Assembly (NCBI GenBank): GCA_035294325.1
Contig: DATGLE010000144.1
Coordinates: forward strand, 1-64,000
Direction: 5' to 3'
DNA length: 64,000 nt
Source: DATGLE01 sp035294325
GTDB lineage: Bacteria; Chloroflexota; Ktedonobacteria; Ktedonobacterales; Ktedonobacteraceae
Positions 36,640 through 46,198 of this stretch are shown here, in pieces. The notes below the pieces were generated by a model. That model worked only from the letters and a program-made list of their open reading frames with translations, made no database searches and had not been told where the DNA came from. A program made the translations under genes and the position numbers. How positions within the stretch are numbered: position 1 is the stretch's first letter; each line of letters opens with the position of its first letter.

Positions 36640-38058
36640 GTGAATTATCAAGAAGCACTTGCTTATATCTACGGTTTTAGCGATTTTGAGCGCAGCGGCA
36701 CCTTTACGCGCGATCCCAATGAGAAGCTGCCGCGTGTGACCAGGCTGCTCGAACTGCTGGGCAATCCGCAGCAGAGCTACAGCAGCACGTTGATCGCGGG
36801 TACAAAGGGCAAGGGATCAACGGCGGCCTGCGTCGAGAGCGTGCTGCGCCACGCCGGTCTGCGCACTGGCCTCTATACGCAGCCCGACCTGCATACCTTC
36901 CGCGAACGCATGCAGGTTAACCGGCATCTCATCAGCGAGGAGGAGGTTGCTGCGCTGATACCGGAGATACGCGCTGGCGTCGATAAGGTCGAGCAGGAGC
37001 ATACCTTTGGCCCCTTCCACACCTATGAGATCGGCACAGCGCTGGCGTTCCTCTATTTCCAGCGCCAGCATGTGCAGCATGCCGTCGTAGAAGTTGGCCT
37101 GGGGGGCCGGCTCGATGCTACCAATGTCCTGCATCCCCTCGTCTCCGTGATTACCTCGATCAGCTACGATCACATGCACATTCTGGGCGATACGCTGGGC
37201 AAAATCGCCACTGAAAAGGCCGGCATTATCAAACCCGAAGGCGTCGTCGTCACCTCGGCGCAAAGTGAGGAAGCGCTACTTGCCATTGCCGCCATCGCCC
37301 GGCAGCGCCATGCACGGCTTGTGCGCGTCGGCAGCGCCGGGGGCGATCCCGCGCAGGCCGCCGTGGATGCCGGACAATTGCCACCGCCGGGTTATCGCTA
37401 TTGTTTTCAGGGACAGAGCGGGGGGCAGCAGACCTTTACCGTCTGGACGCCTGAGCGCATGTATACCGATCTGTCGCTGTCGCTGCTGGGACTCTACCAG
37501 CTCGAAAATGCGACGGCGGCGCTGGCAACGCTTGAACTGCTGCGCGAGCGCGGTGTAGTCTGGGACGAAGATGCTCTGCGGGCGGGCTTGCGGGCGGTGC
37601 ACTGGCCCGCCCGCATAGAGGTTGTCGGGCATGATCCCACTATTGTCATCGACGGCGCGCACAATGCCGATTCGATGCAGAAGCTGATGCAGGCGCTGCG
37701 CTCATCGTTCACTATGCGGCGATTGATCGTCGTGCTCAGCGCGGCAAAGGACAAAGATCTCGTGGGTATCGTCAGGGCGCTGGCCGATGTCGATATTGTC
37801 GTGCTGACCAGGATGCGCAGCCAGCGCGCCACGCCAATCGAGACCTTCCAGGCGCTCTTTGTCGAGCATGCTCCACATGTCCGCGTCCGCACTGCCCCGG
37901 AGAGTGAGCAGGCGATGGACCTGGCCCTTGATCTCGCCGAACGCGATGACCTGATCTGTGCCACCGGCTCGATCTACCTGGCCGGGGAAACGCTGCGCTG
38001 GGCCGCCGCGCGCGGCAGCGCCAATGCTGCCTCGGAGATCGAGGGCGTGGATCATTAG
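36640..38058 (+). CDS. folC: Bifunctional folylpolyglutamate synthase / dihydrofolate synthase
   Basis: Adds glutamate to dihydropteroate and tetrahydrofolate. It has 472 residues from the GTG at 36640 (VNYQEALAYIYGFSDFERSG). The longer frame overlaps folP. The ATP loop is LIAGTKGKGSTAAC. VEVGLGGRLDATN, the SYDHMHILGDTLGKIATEKAGI stretch (SYDHMHILGDTLG) and VIDGAHNADSMQ are all Mur-ligase-type FolC motifs. Together with folP it makes a two-gene folate unit. The GC-rich 250-base region after it contains a GGGGCCG/CGGCCCC stem (about 38132-38155) and one GCGGCCGC site (near 38209). Confidence 0.94.
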   Translation: MNYQEALAYIYGFSDFERSGTFTRDPNEKLPRVTRLLELLGNPQQSYSSTLIAGTKGKGSTAACVESVLRHAGLRTGLYTQPDLHTFRERMQVNRHLISEEEVAALIPEIRAGVDKVEQEHTFGPFHTYEIGTALAFLYFQRQHVQHAVVEVGLGGRLDATNVLHPLVSVITSISYDHMHILGDTLGKIATEKAGIIKPEGVVVTSAQSEEALLAIAAIARQRHARLVRVGSAGGDPAQAAVDAGQLPPPGYRYCFQGQSGGQQTFTVWTPERMYTDLSLSLLGLYQLENATAALATLELLRERGVVWDEDALRAGLRAVHWPARIEVVGHDPTIVIDGAHNADSMQKLMQALRSSFTMRRLIVVLSAAKDKDLVGIVRALADVDIVVLTRMRSQRATPIETFQALFVEHAPHVRVRTAPESEQAMDLALDLAERDDLICATGSIYLAGETLRWAAARGSANAASEIEGVDH

Positions 38059-38308
38059 CCAGCGAAAATTCCCTTGAGGGGGGGCCAGAACCTTCTCGTG
38101 GGCCGACGCGTGGGCCAGGTTCGTGCCAGCGCAGGGGCCGCCACCAGGACGGCCCCGGCGCTATCCCCAAAAAAACCTGCTCGTGAAAGACTATCCTCTC
38201 TTCATCGCGCGGCCGCGCCGCGCGAACGCAGGGCCGGTTTTTTATGGTATGATTGACCTAGATTTATTCAAACTGTAAACACTCTGAAAGGAGGGTTATC
38301 GCGACACC

Positions 38309-39937
38309 ATGCAAGGCTTGATGATGGATTATCCCCTGACATTGCAGCATGCCTTTAACCGGGCAACGCGTATCTTCCCGCGCAAGGAAATTGTCACACA
38401 GACCGAGGGCGAACCGCATCGCTATACCTACGGCGATTGGGGCAGGCGCGTATCGCAGCTCGCACATGCGCTGGCGAAGGTCGGCGTAGCGCAGGGGGAC
38501 CGCGTGGCGACCTTCGCCTGGAATACGTATCGCCACTTTGAACTCTACTATGCCGTTCCCTGTATGGGTGCGGTGCTTCACACGCTCAATATTCGCCTCT
38601 TTGCCGAACAGTTGATTTACATCATCAACAATGCCGAGGATAAAGTAATCTTCGTCGATGGCGATGTTGTCCCCTTGCTGGAAGCGCTGGCCGACAAGTT
38701 ACCCACGGTAAAATTGTATGTGATTATGGGCGAGGCGCCGCACGCTACGGGCAAGCTGCAACCTGCGGTTGACTATGAGACCTTCATCGGTGAGCAGCCC
38801 ACCTCCTATGACTGGCCTGCCCTGGACGAAAACGCCGCCGCCGCTATGTGCTATACCTCTGGCACAACAGGCAACCCCAAAGGCGTTGTCTACAGCCACC
38901 GCTCGGTATTTCTCCATTCGATGGGCGTGCAGCTTGTCGATGGCCCCGGTATGGGCGAGCGTGATGTCGTCTTCCCCGTCGTGCCCATGTTCCACGCCAA
39001 CGCCTGGGGTTTGCCGCATGCCGCTGCCTTCGCGGGGGCAAAACTGGTGCTGCCGGGGCGCTTCATGGATCCGCTGCGCATTGCGAAGCTGATGGAGCAG
39101 GAGCGCGTCACCCTTGCCGCCGGTGTGCCGACGATCTGGATCGGCCTGTTAAACCTGCTGGATAAAGAGCAATTTGATCTCTCCACTCTGCGCTCTATCC
39201 TCTGCGGCGGCTCCGCTGTGCCACAGTCGTTAATCGAGGGGCTGGCGCGCAAGAACCTCACCATTGTACACGCCTGGGGTATGACCGAGACCTCGCCACT
39301 GGCCTCGCTCTGCAAGCTGCGCAGCTACCAGGAAAGCCTGCCCCCGGAGGAGCAGTTCCGCATCAAAGCCAGACAGGGCACCGTCGTACCCGGCGTTGAT
39401 TTCCGGGTGATAAGTATGGATACGGGCCAGGAGGTGCCGTGGGATAACCAGACCTTCGGCGAGTTGCAGGTGCGTGGCCCCTGGGTGGCGCGCGCGTACT
39501 ATCACGATGACACGTCCAGCGAGAAGTTCGCCGAGGGCTGGCTGCGCACCGGCGATGTGGCTGTGGTCGATGAGGATGGCATCATCCAGCTTGTTGACCG
39601 CACGAAAGATCTGGTCAAGTCGGGCGGCGAATGGATCTCCTCGGTTGAACTGGAGAGCCTGATTATGGGCCATCCAAAGGTGCTGGAGGCATGCGTAGTC
39701 GGTATTCCGCACCCGAAATGGGACGAGCGCCCGCTGGCCTGCGTCGTGCCCAAGCCAGACTTTGTGGGGCAGATTACAAAGGACGAGATCATCGACTACC
39801 TGCGCCCGCGTGTCGCCAGATGGTGGCTTCCCGACGACGTGGTGTTCATCGATGCCATCCCCAAGACCAGCGTAGGCAAGTTCGATAAGAAGGTGCTCAG
39901 GAGCCGCTACGAGGCGCACAGCCTCTCACAGAGCTAA
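38309..39937 (+). CDS. Medium/long-chain acyl-CoA ligase (AlkK/FadD-like)
   Basis: ANL-superfamily enzyme that activates fatty acids to acyl-CoA through an acyl-AMP. It has 542 residues, with AAGGAGGG upstream of the ATG. The P-loop-like YTSGTTGNPKGVVYSHRS is at about 191-208. The A5 motif is AWGMTETSPL, the A7 motif GWLRTGDVAVVDEDG and the hinge DRTKDLVKSGGEWIS. The C-terminal catalytic lysine lies in PKTSVGKFDKKVLR. The pattern best matches the AlkK-type branch used for medium- to long-chain fatty acids, but chain length is inferred only. It is convergent with the next gene, overlapping by 12 bases. Confidence 0.9.
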   Translation: MQGLMMDYPLTLQHAFNRATRIFPRKEIVTQTEGEPHRYTYGDWGRRVSQLAHALAKVGVAQGDRVATFAWNTYRHFELYYAVPCMGAVLHTLNIRLFAEQLIYIINNAEDKVIFVDGDVVPLLEALADKLPTVKLYVIMGEAPHATGKLQPAVDYETFIGEQPTSYDWPALDENAAAAMCYTSGTTGNPKGVVYSHRSVFLHSMGVQLVDGPGMGERDVVFPVVPMFHANAWGLPHAAAFAGAKLVLPGRFMDPLRIAKLMEQERVTLAAGVPTIWIGLLNLLDKEQFDLSTLRSILCGGSAVPQSLIEGLARKNLTIVHAWGMTETSPLASLCKLRSYQESLPPEEQFRIKARQGTVVPGVDFRVISMDTGQEVPWDNQTFGELQVRGPWVARAYYHDDTSSEKFAEGWLRTGDVAVVDEDGIIQLVDRTKDLVKSGGEWISSVELESLIMGHPKVLEACVVGIPHPKWDERPLACVVPKPDFVGQITKDEIIDYLRPRVARWWLPDDVVFIDAIPKTSVGKFDKKVLRSRYEAHSLSQS

Positions 39938-41533
39938 TTCAACATCGAATAAATGACATAACAACTGCGTGGTGAACGCCAGCAGCAGCGCCCTCTGTGT
40001 GCTGGCGTCTGGCTTGCGCTGTAACAGGCGCTTCACGGCCTCTGGAGCGAAGATGCCCCGCTCGCGCAGCGCTGGCGGGGAAAGCATCTCCCTCAGAAGT
40101 TCCGAATCGGCGGGACGTGTAAGCGATCTGGCGGGCGCCGTTAGTGAAGATTGCCGCTCTGTTGGGGCGTCGTCGGGGATGGAGCGCCGCGCCAGCAGCG
40201 GGAGCAGCGCGCGCTTCGGCGTCCCATCATCCAGGTTGGCGGGCAGGCGTGTCAGCAGGTCGATCACGCCGGCGTGCAGGTAGGGAGAGCGCACTACCAT
40301 CCGCTCCTGCACGGCCAGTTGTTGCGCGGCGTGTACCGCGTGATCGGGCAAGCGCAGGTGCAGGTCGAGATAGTACCATCCCTGGCGCCGGTCCGCGCAG
40401 CCCTCCGCGCGGCGCGCCAGCTTGCGAGCATGCAGCGACTCTTCCCACGGCTCCTCCTGCGCGATCATCCTGGCGGCCTCCGCCGACCAGAGCAGTGCTG
40501 TGTTAACGCCGTTCAACGGCTGCAACGCCTCTCCATAGCGGCGTAAGATATATGGCAACTCTGGCCCCTCCGCGCCGGGATCATTCTCAGGAGCCAGGGT
40601 GTCGAATAGTATGCGCGCGCCGAGGGAACTCATAGCGACGCGCGCGCCCGTCTCTACGGAGGCCGTGTGCAGAAGCTGGTGGAGTGCGAGCGCGCGGGTA
40701 TCAACCACTGGAGCTTCCAGGCCGCTGATCGTCGCGGCCCAGAACTCGGGCTGATCGAGGCCGGTGATCGCTAAAAATGGGCGCTTGCAGGTGGCCGCGA
40801 TGCCCTCAGCCGCTTTCCATACGCGCGCCGCATTATATTTTTTATAGCCTATGGTGACAATGCTGAAAGGAGCGCTGGTGTGTTGTGCGGCCAGCGCCGT
40901 TGTGAGGGCGGAGGCGCTGCCGCCGCCGCTCAAGGCGATGAACTGATCGTGCGTGGGAAGCAGGCCGGTGGTGGCAGCGTCGAGCAGAGCGTGAAGACGG
41001 CCTGCGAGATCGTCGCTGGCGGCCTGCGGCTCATCGAGGTGGTAGTCGGTAGCGTGGTTGACGATGGTTTTCGCTCGCTGCCAGCGCAGGATCGAGCCGG
41101 CGGGGACGACAAAAATATCCTTGAAGGCAGTCCAGGGGGCGGGGATAAAGCCGTAGCGCGCGAGGGCATCCAGCGCCGCCAGGTGCAGTCGCCTGGGAAC
41201 GCCGAGGGCGAACAGCGCCTTGATCTCGCTCGCGAAGAGCAGATTCCCCTGGGCGGGCCAGTCCGTTATGTAGTAGAGGGCGTGCATGCCGGAAAGAGGA
41301 CGCCGGTAGACCAGCGTGCGGCGCTCCGGCACCCAGTCGAGGACGGGCGGCTCGTCGTTGCGCTGCACGCTGTAGGCCGCGTCGGAGAAAGTAATCAGGC
41401 CCATGCCCGGCTGCACCATGCGGCCCGGCTCTCCGCCATGCTGCCCAAGCACCTCGCCCATCGCCAGCAGCGCCTGGTCAATCGTTTCCTCTGGTACCTG
41501 CTCGCCTGTGAGCCATCCTGCAAGTGTTGGCAT
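39926..41533 (-). CDS. Asparagine-synthetase-like protein lacking both active-site signatures
   Basis: 535 residues with the overall AsnB layout: an N-terminal Ntn-like half (about 1-160, with YRRPLSGMHALYY and LLFASEIKALFAL) and a synthetase-like half from about 175. The N-terminus MPTLAGWL lacks the catalytic Cys2 of class II glutaminases. The PPi loop, normally SGGxDSS, is LSGGGSASAL (201-210) and has lost the Asp. Both reactions may therefore be lost. Comparable degenerate AsnB homologues occur with lasso-peptide and other RiPP loci, where the ATP site is retained, so this is not an obvious cyclase. It could be a scaffold or sensor. It lies directly downstream of a 92-residue acidic protein, 8 bases apart. 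Confidence 0.75.
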   Translation of the reverse strand: MPTLAGWLTGEQVPEETIDQALLAMGEVLGQHGGEPGRMVQPGMGLITFSDAAYSVQRNDEPPVLDWVPERRTLVYRRPLSGMHALYYITDWPAQGNLLFASEIKALFALGVPRRLHLAALDALARYGFIPAPWTAFKDIFVVPAGSILRWQRAKTIVNHATDYHLDEPQAASDDLAGRLHALLDAATTGLLPTHDQFIALSGGGSASALTTALAAQHTSAPFSIVTIGYKKYNAARVWKAAEGIAATCKRPFLAITGLDQPEFWAATISGLEAPVVDTRALALHQLLHTASVETGARVAMSSLGARILFDTLAPENDPGAEGPELPYILRRYGEALQPLNGVNTALLWSAEAARMIAQEEPWEESLHARKLARRAEGCADRRQGWYYLDLHLRLPDHAVHAAQQLAVQERMVVRSPYLHAGVIDLLTRLPANLDDGTPKRALLPLLARRSIPDDAPTERQSSLTAPARSLTRPADSELLREMLSPPALRERGIFAPEAVKRLLQRKPDASTQRALLLAFTTQLLCHLFDVELAL

Positions 41534-41541
41534 CGTTCGAG

Positions 41542-41820
41542 CTAATTGCTCCTATCTTTGCGCCAGGGAGCGTCGGCGCGGCGCATCCAGCGGCCATTGA
41601 AATAGATGTAACTATCCTCGCTCTCGAAGGCGCCGTCGGTAAGGTCGCATTCGCTCCATTCGCCGGTAATGCCCTGCGCGCGCAGTTGCTGCACCAGGTA
41701 GTTGATGATCTGCGGCCCGTTGTCCAGATCTATACCGGGGAAATGCTCTTCGTCGATATCGCCCTCTTGCTCGATAGGCTGTTCCCTCTGCGTGCCGCGC
41801 AGCACATAGTAGATATACAT
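41542..41820 (-). CDS. Small acidic protein of unknown function
   Basis: 92 residues (MYIYYVLRGTQREQPI...), no signal peptide or membrane segment, about 18 acidic residues and several Trp/Tyr near the C-terminus (YIYFNGRWMRRADAPW). No family recognised. It ends 8 bases before the asparagine-synthetase-like gene, so the two are very probably co-transcribed. A short acidic partner upstream of a degenerate AsnB could be a substrate, a chaperone or an unrelated protein. A leader/core peptide organisation is not evident. Confidence 0.6.
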   Translation of the reverse strand: MYIYYVLRGTQREQPIEQEGDIDEEHFPGIDLDNGPQIINYLVQQLRAQGITGEWSECDLTDGAFESEDSYIYFNGRWMRRADAPWRKDRSN

Positions 41821-41932
41821 AGCAACTATCCTCTGCTCTTTCTTGTTCGCCGGTGGTTGGATAGCCCCGTCGCTATACTATACCATAACTTATTCCGGGC
41901 GGAAGATCTGGCAGACACAATAGCTAACGGAA

Positions 41933-43102
41933 CTATATTTCTACTTTTCTCTTCGCTTCTACGAGGGCATCACGAAGCGTATCCAATCTTTTATCTTTTC
42001 CGATGGGTAATACCAGCAGCCGGTTATAAGTTTTCTCTACCCATCCTAAGTGGCGCCTGGACTGATATTCAGTTGCCAGCTGAATCCCCTTCATAGTAAG
42101 CGCAATGCCCTGGTCTAAATCTCCTAGTTTGAGAAATGCTTCCCCTTTATCGATGGTGTACGCTCCAAGTTCTCTGAGTGGTCTGAACGGGCGTAATTTA
42201 TCTGTCTGCTCGTATATCTTTAATGCATCACCGGGTTTCCAAAGTTCAGAGAACCCTCCAGCCTGTGCCCAAAGAACGTCGTCGAGACTGAAATCATTCG
42301 CAAGGCCGGTGATACTGTCTTTCATATCCTTTGCAATTTCGAGAGCAGCATCAATTGCCCCAAGAAATGATTTCTCCTGGCCGCTATCGGCGTATACAGT
42401 TGAGAAATTAACGTGATAAATACCTCGTGTTGCCCCTGCCGCTGCCTCAGCGTAAGATTTCGCAGCTTCAAAACAGCGAATAGCTGTCTCAAACCTGCCG
42501 CGCTTTCTGAGTAAACTTCCCTGATATACCATACCTATGGTGATGATGTCAGGATCGTTTAATTCGTGCCCTAAATCAATCACTTCTGAGAAATGGCCTG
42601 CCGCAGCAGCAAAATCAAGGCGGTCAAAGGCCATTCGTCCTCTCATTAGATGAGTATAGGCGAGTAATTGCTGTGCTGGCTTTAAAAACTCACCATGATA
42701 CGAAATCAATGCCTGGTCAAGAGTCGTGATTAGTTCCTGAAGTTTCTCCTCCATCAAGGGGGCTTGATCTGCGATCCACACCATATAGGAGAGTTGTACC
42801 ATATCACGACCAGGGGCAAGAAGCATCTGTAAAATGGCGCTGTCCGCCTGCTCTGGTTTTTGCACGTCGATTTTGCGTTTTGGGATGCCGCGCCCGATTT
42901 CTTCTAACTTCTCCTGCGGAATGTCCAGAATATCTGCCAGGCGCAGCACTTGCGTCATGCTGTCTAACTTGCGCTTGCCACGCTCAATCTGCGAAACATA
43001 GGCTCTGGCATATCCCCAACGTTCCGCCAGTTCCTCCTGTGTCCATCCACGCTGCTCGCGGTACGCTCGCACTAATTGCCCAAACGCGTTGCTGTTTAAC
43101 AT
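41933..43102 (-). CDS. XRE-family transcriptional regulator with TPR repeats
   Basis: 389 residues. An N-terminal Cro/C1-type helix-turn-helix (about 8-65: LVRAYREQRGWTQEELAERW, then YVSQIERGKRKL) is followed by an all-helical region of TPR-like repeats (about 110-380: FDRLDFAAAAGHFSEVIDLG, RFETAIRCFEAAKSYAEAA, FLKLGDLDQGIALTMKGIQ). Such HTH-TPR proteins commonly bind signalling peptides or partner proteins (Rap/PlcR-like logic), but no peptide gene is evident here. Codon use is more AT-rich than neighbours. It is divergent from the interrupted gene at 43275, with 172 bases between them. Confidence 0.85.
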   Translation of the reverse strand: MLNSNAFGQLVRAYREQRGWTQEELAERWGYARAYVSQIERGKRKLDSMTQVLRLADILDIPQEKLEEIGRGIPKRKIDVQKPEQADSAILQMLLAPGRDMVQLSYMVWIADQAPLMEEKLQELITTLDQALISYHGEFLKPAQQLLAYTHLMRGRMAFDRLDFAAAAGHFSEVIDLGHELNDPDIITIGMVYQGSLLRKRGRFETAIRCFEAAKSYAEAAAGATRGIYHVNFSTVYADSGQEKSFLGAIDAALEIAKDMKDSITGLANDFSLDDVLWAQAGGFSELWKPGDALKIYEQTDKLRPFRPLRELGAYTIDKGEAFLKLGDLDQGIALTMKGIQLATEYQSRRHLGWVEKTYNRLLVLPIGKDKRLDTLRDALVEAKRKVEI

Positions 43103-43274
43103 CCGTCTATCCTTTCACCTGAAATGTAACACTCTGCTACATGCAGGCGACTTTCTGCTTCACCGCTGGACGATTGAATGCACTACTATTGGTTCTGGAA
43201 ATACACGCACTTTTGACCTTTGTCCATTATAGCTCTGTTGCTCTTCTATTGGCAACAGAAGGAAGGATTTGTTT

Positions 43275-43721
43275 ATGTCGAAAAGTGAGGTAGCAGCATT
43301 CAAGGAAAAGCAAGCCTTGCGCGAGGAGGCTGCGCGGCAAGGGTTGTACGGCCTGGCAGTGGTGGCGAGCCATGAAGCGATTACGGCGCGCATGGAGATC
43401 GGGGCACAACGCATCCTCACGCTCTTTCAGGAGGGCAAGCAAGAGGAGGCGGTGGAGTTGATGTCTACGGATGCATGGTGTTAGTTGGATGGAGATGCAG
43501 ATGCTGATGGATATTTCTGGTTGAAAGGCGGCGATATCAACAAGGTGCAGATGTTTCTGAACGGGGAGGAGACCGGGCTGCTGCTGGAGGCCATGCAGGA
43601 GTTCAGCCGGCTGGTCAGCACGCACTTTCCGCGCATTGCCGGGCGCGACTCGGTGATCGAGGCCATGGAGACCTGGCAGCGCCGCCTCACGACCATCGTA
43701 GCCGGGCCCGAGGCGACGTAA
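43275..43721 (+). pseudogene. Small gene interrupted by an in-frame TAG
   Basis: From the ATG at 43275 (GGAAGGA upstream) the frame encodes 69 residues to DAWC, meets TAG at 43482-43484, and then continues open in the same frame for another 78 residues (LDGDADADGYFWLKGGDIN, then FLNGEETGLLLEAMQEFSRL) to a TAA near 43721. Both parts look like genuine coding sequence of one 148-residue soluble protein. A single TGG-to-TAG or CAG-to-TAG change would explain it. Alternatives are two adjacent genes, with the second starting at the TTG after the stop, or readthrough. I do not recognise the family. It is convergent with ggt. Confidence 0.6.
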
Positions 43722-43744
43722 GAGGACTTTCGCAAGGCCCGGTT

Positions 43745-45343
43745 TTACCATCCGGCGGCGATACCCTCTGAGCGTGGATCGGAGCCGCCCTGCATGACGC
43801 CGGTGAGCGGATCGAAGAGGATGCCGTGAGCGTGGCCCATGCCTGATGACCAGCCGATGGTCTCTTCGACATTGTGGCCCAGCTGACGCAGGGTTTCCAG
43901 CGTCGCGGGCGGGAAACGGTTCTCCACAACCAGTCTTTCCTCATGGGCGTCGGCGCCGTGGATCCAGCGCGGCAGCTCAAGCGCGGCCTGGATGTTCAGG
44001 CCGAAGCGGAGCACGGCGGTATAGACCTGCAAGTGGATCTGCGCCTGCCCGTCGCCGCCCATTGAGCCGAAAACCATCGCCGGGCGTCCATCGCGCAGGG
44101 CCATCGAAGGGATCAGCGTATGCAGCGTGCGTTTCCCCGGCGCCAGCGCGTTCGCGGAGGCGGGATCGAGCGAGAAATACGCGCCCCGGTTCTGAAGTAC
44201 AATGCCGGTATCGTCGACCACCACTCCGCTGCCGAAGCCCATATAGTTGCTCTGGATCAGCGAAACGACGTTTCCTTCGCGGTCAGCGGCGCACAGGTAG
44301 ATGGTATCACCGGTGAAGCTGCCGGGATCGACGGAGGGCTGCGCCCGGTGCGGATCGATGAGCGCGGCGCGCTGGTCGAGATAGTCCGGGGCGATCAGCG
44401 CCGCAGGATCGACGCGCATAAATGCCGGATCGGTGAGATAGGCCGCGCGATCCGCGAAGGCCAGCTTCTTCGCTTCTACCTCCATGTGGACCGTTGCGGG
44501 CGCCAGCGGATCATCGCCGAGCGAGAGGCGATCCACCATGCCGAGCATCTGAAGCGCCGTGACGCCCTGAGTGTTGGGCGGCAGCTCATAGATGCGCAGG
44601 TCGCCGAAGGGGACGCCGAGCGGTTTTACCCAATCGACATGATGAGCCGCCAGGTCCTCGCGGGTAATCAGGCCGCCCTCGCGCGCGAAGAAGGCCGCGA
44701 TCTGCTCCGCGAGTTCCCCGCGATAGAAGGTCTCCGCGCCCTGCTGCGCGATAGCGCGCAGGCTGCGCGCCAGCGTCGGGAAGCGCATCACAGCGCCAAC
44801 CGGGGGGACGGCGCTCTCAGGGAGGAAATGTGTGTGCCAGGAACGATGGATCTCCGGCCTGCGGCTCACAGTCGCCAGCGCGCCGTGCAGGCCCGGCCCG
44901 ACGGCGAAGCCCTCCTCGGCGTAGGAGATAGCCGGAGCCAGCGACTGCGCCAGGCCCAGCCTGCCAAAGCGCTGCGACGCGGCCTCCCAGCCACTGACGC
45001 AGCCCGGGATCGTCACCGTGTGGATGCCGAAGGTGGGCATAGTCGTGTAGCCCAGGTCGTGATAGCGCTCGATGGTCGCCGCCTGCGGAGCGCGCCCGCT
45101 GCCATTGAGGCCATGCAGCGCGCCCGATTGAGCGTCGTAGATGAGCATGAAAATGTCGCCGCCCAGTCCACAGACGAAGGGATAGACGACCTGAAGCGTT
45201 GCGTTGGCCGCGATGGCCGCATCGATGGCGTTGCCGCCGGCTTTGAGCAGATCCAGCCCAGCTTCGGCGGCCAGGTAGTGAGGTGCGGCGACCAGGCCCC
45301 TGCGCGCAAGCGTCACGGGCCGGTGCTGCGGGAAAGATGCCAT
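43745..45343 (-). CDS. ggt: Gamma-glutamyltransferase / glutathione hydrolase family protein
   Basis: Ntn hydrolase that self-cleaves into two chains. It has 532 residues from the ATG at 45343 (AAAGGAT upstream). The frame runs to 45385, inside the permease gene. GLVAAPHYLAAEAGLDLLKAGGNAIDAAIAANATL (start at 17; here GGNAIDAA) and GLGGDIFMLIYD are family motifs. The nucleophile is T347 in FTGDTIYLCAAD, starting the small subunit, and GSMGGDGQAQ is the later substrate loop. No signal peptide is seen, so it belongs to the cytoplasmic or leaderless group often annotated GGT or acylase-like. Its start is 5 bases from the stop of an ABC permease gene, so it is in the same operon. Confidence 0.9.
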   Translation of the reverse strand: MASFPQHRPVTLARRGLVAAPHYLAAEAGLDLLKAGGNAIDAAIAANATLQVVYPFVCGLGGDIFMLIYDAQSGALHGLNGSGRAPQAATIERYHDLGYTTMPTFGIHTVTIPGCVSGWEAASQRFGRLGLAQSLAPAISYAEEGFAVGPGLHGALATVSRRPEIHRSWHTHFLPESAVPPVGAVMRFPTLARSLRAIAQQGAETFYRGELAEQIAAFFAREGGLITREDLAAHHVDWVKPLGVPFGDLRIYELPPNTQGVTALQMLGMVDRLSLGDDPLAPATVHMEVEAKKLAFADRAAYLTDPAFMRVDPAALIAPDYLDQRAALIDPHRAQPSVDPGSFTGDTIYLCAADREGNVVSLIQSNYMGFGSGVVVDDTGIVLQNRGAYFSLDPASANALAPGKRTLHTLIPSMALRDGRPAMVFGSMGGDGQAQIHLQVYTAVLRFGLNIQAALELPRWIHGADAHEERLVVENRFPPATLETLRQLGHNVEETIGWSSGMGHAHGILFDPLTGVMQGGSDPRSEGIAAGW

Positions 45344-45347
45344 TATT

Positions 45348-46172
45348 TTATCCTTTGAGGGCGCCAGGGCCAATGCCGCGCACAAAGAAGCGCGAAACCA
45401 CCAGGTAGAGAATCACTGCCGGTAGTGCATATAATAGCGCATACGCCGCCAGTTGTCCATAGTTCACCTGACCATAGGCCCCAAAGAAGGTATAGATATG
45501 TACAGAGGCCGGGAGCAGATCCTGGCTCTGCAAGATAATCAGCGGGACAAAGAAATTGGTCCACGCCCCCAGGAAGCTCCACACTCCCACCACCGCCATG
45601 CCTGGCGCCGCCAGTGGGAGCAGGATGTGCCAGAAGCCGCCCAGCGTCGAGGCGCCATCGATCCAGGCCGCCTCCTCCAGTTCAAAGGGCACGCCATCCA
45701 GAAAGTTCTTCATCAGCCAGATACAGAACGGCAGGCTCGACGCTACAAAGAAGAGAATGCAGCCTTGCAGCGTATCCACCAGATTGAGCGTGACGTACAT
45801 GGCATAGAGCGGCGTCACCAGGGCAAGGACCGGAAGGGCGCTGGCGAAAAGGATGAAATACATCAGCGTGGCCTTACCGCGAAACTGGTAGCGCGAGAGC
45901 GGGTAGGCCGCCAGCCCGGAGAGAATGATGACCAGCAGCATCGTCGAGATTGCCATGACCGCGCTGTTGGCAAAGGGACGGGCCACCAGGCCGCCGCTGA
46001 TAATAGAGGTGAAATTGTCCAGCGTAAATGGCTGCGGCAGGCTCACCTGCAACGTGGCATGCCCGTTAATGCTAGCCAGAATCGGCCAGAGCATCGGAAT
46101 CAGAAAGAACAGGCCGAGCACGATCAGCACCACATAGGCCGAGGTAGGTATCAGGATACGACGCGTTGCCAT
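45348..46172 (-). CDS. Carbohydrate ABC transporter permease, MalG/CUT1 type
   Basis: Inner-membrane half of an uptake transporter. It has 274 residues and six predicted spans, beginning RRILIPTSAYVVLIVLGLFFLI. The cytoplasmic EAA loop, which docks to the ATPase, reads ELEEAAWIDGASTLGGFWHI with the G/I-rich end LLPLAAPGMAVVGV. It lies 26 bases after the MalF-type permease and 5 bases before ggt. No ATP-binding subunit gene is in the operon, so a shared MsmX-type ATPase is likely. Confidence 0.93.
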   Translation of the reverse strand: MATRRILIPTSAYVVLIVLGLFFLIPMLWPILASINGHATLQVSLPQPFTLDNFTSIISGGLVARPFANSAVMAISTMLLVIILSGLAAYPLSRYQFRGKATLMYFILFASALPVLALVTPLYAMYVTLNLVDTLQGCILFFVASSLPFCIWLMKNFLDGVPFELEEAAWIDGASTLGGFWHILLPLAAPGMAVVGVWSFLGAWTNFFVPLIILQSQDLLPASVHIYTFFGAYGQVNYGQLAAYALLYALPAVILYLVVSRFFVRGIGPGALKG

Positions 46173-46198
46173 ACAGGTCTCCTCAACATATCGCTATT

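Noticed and set aside
38132..38240. GC-rich stem GGGGCCG/CGGCCCC and following sequence as a terminator of folC
   Set aside because: The stem is short (7 bp) and not followed by a T-run. A TTTTTT further on is not adjacent to a clear stem.
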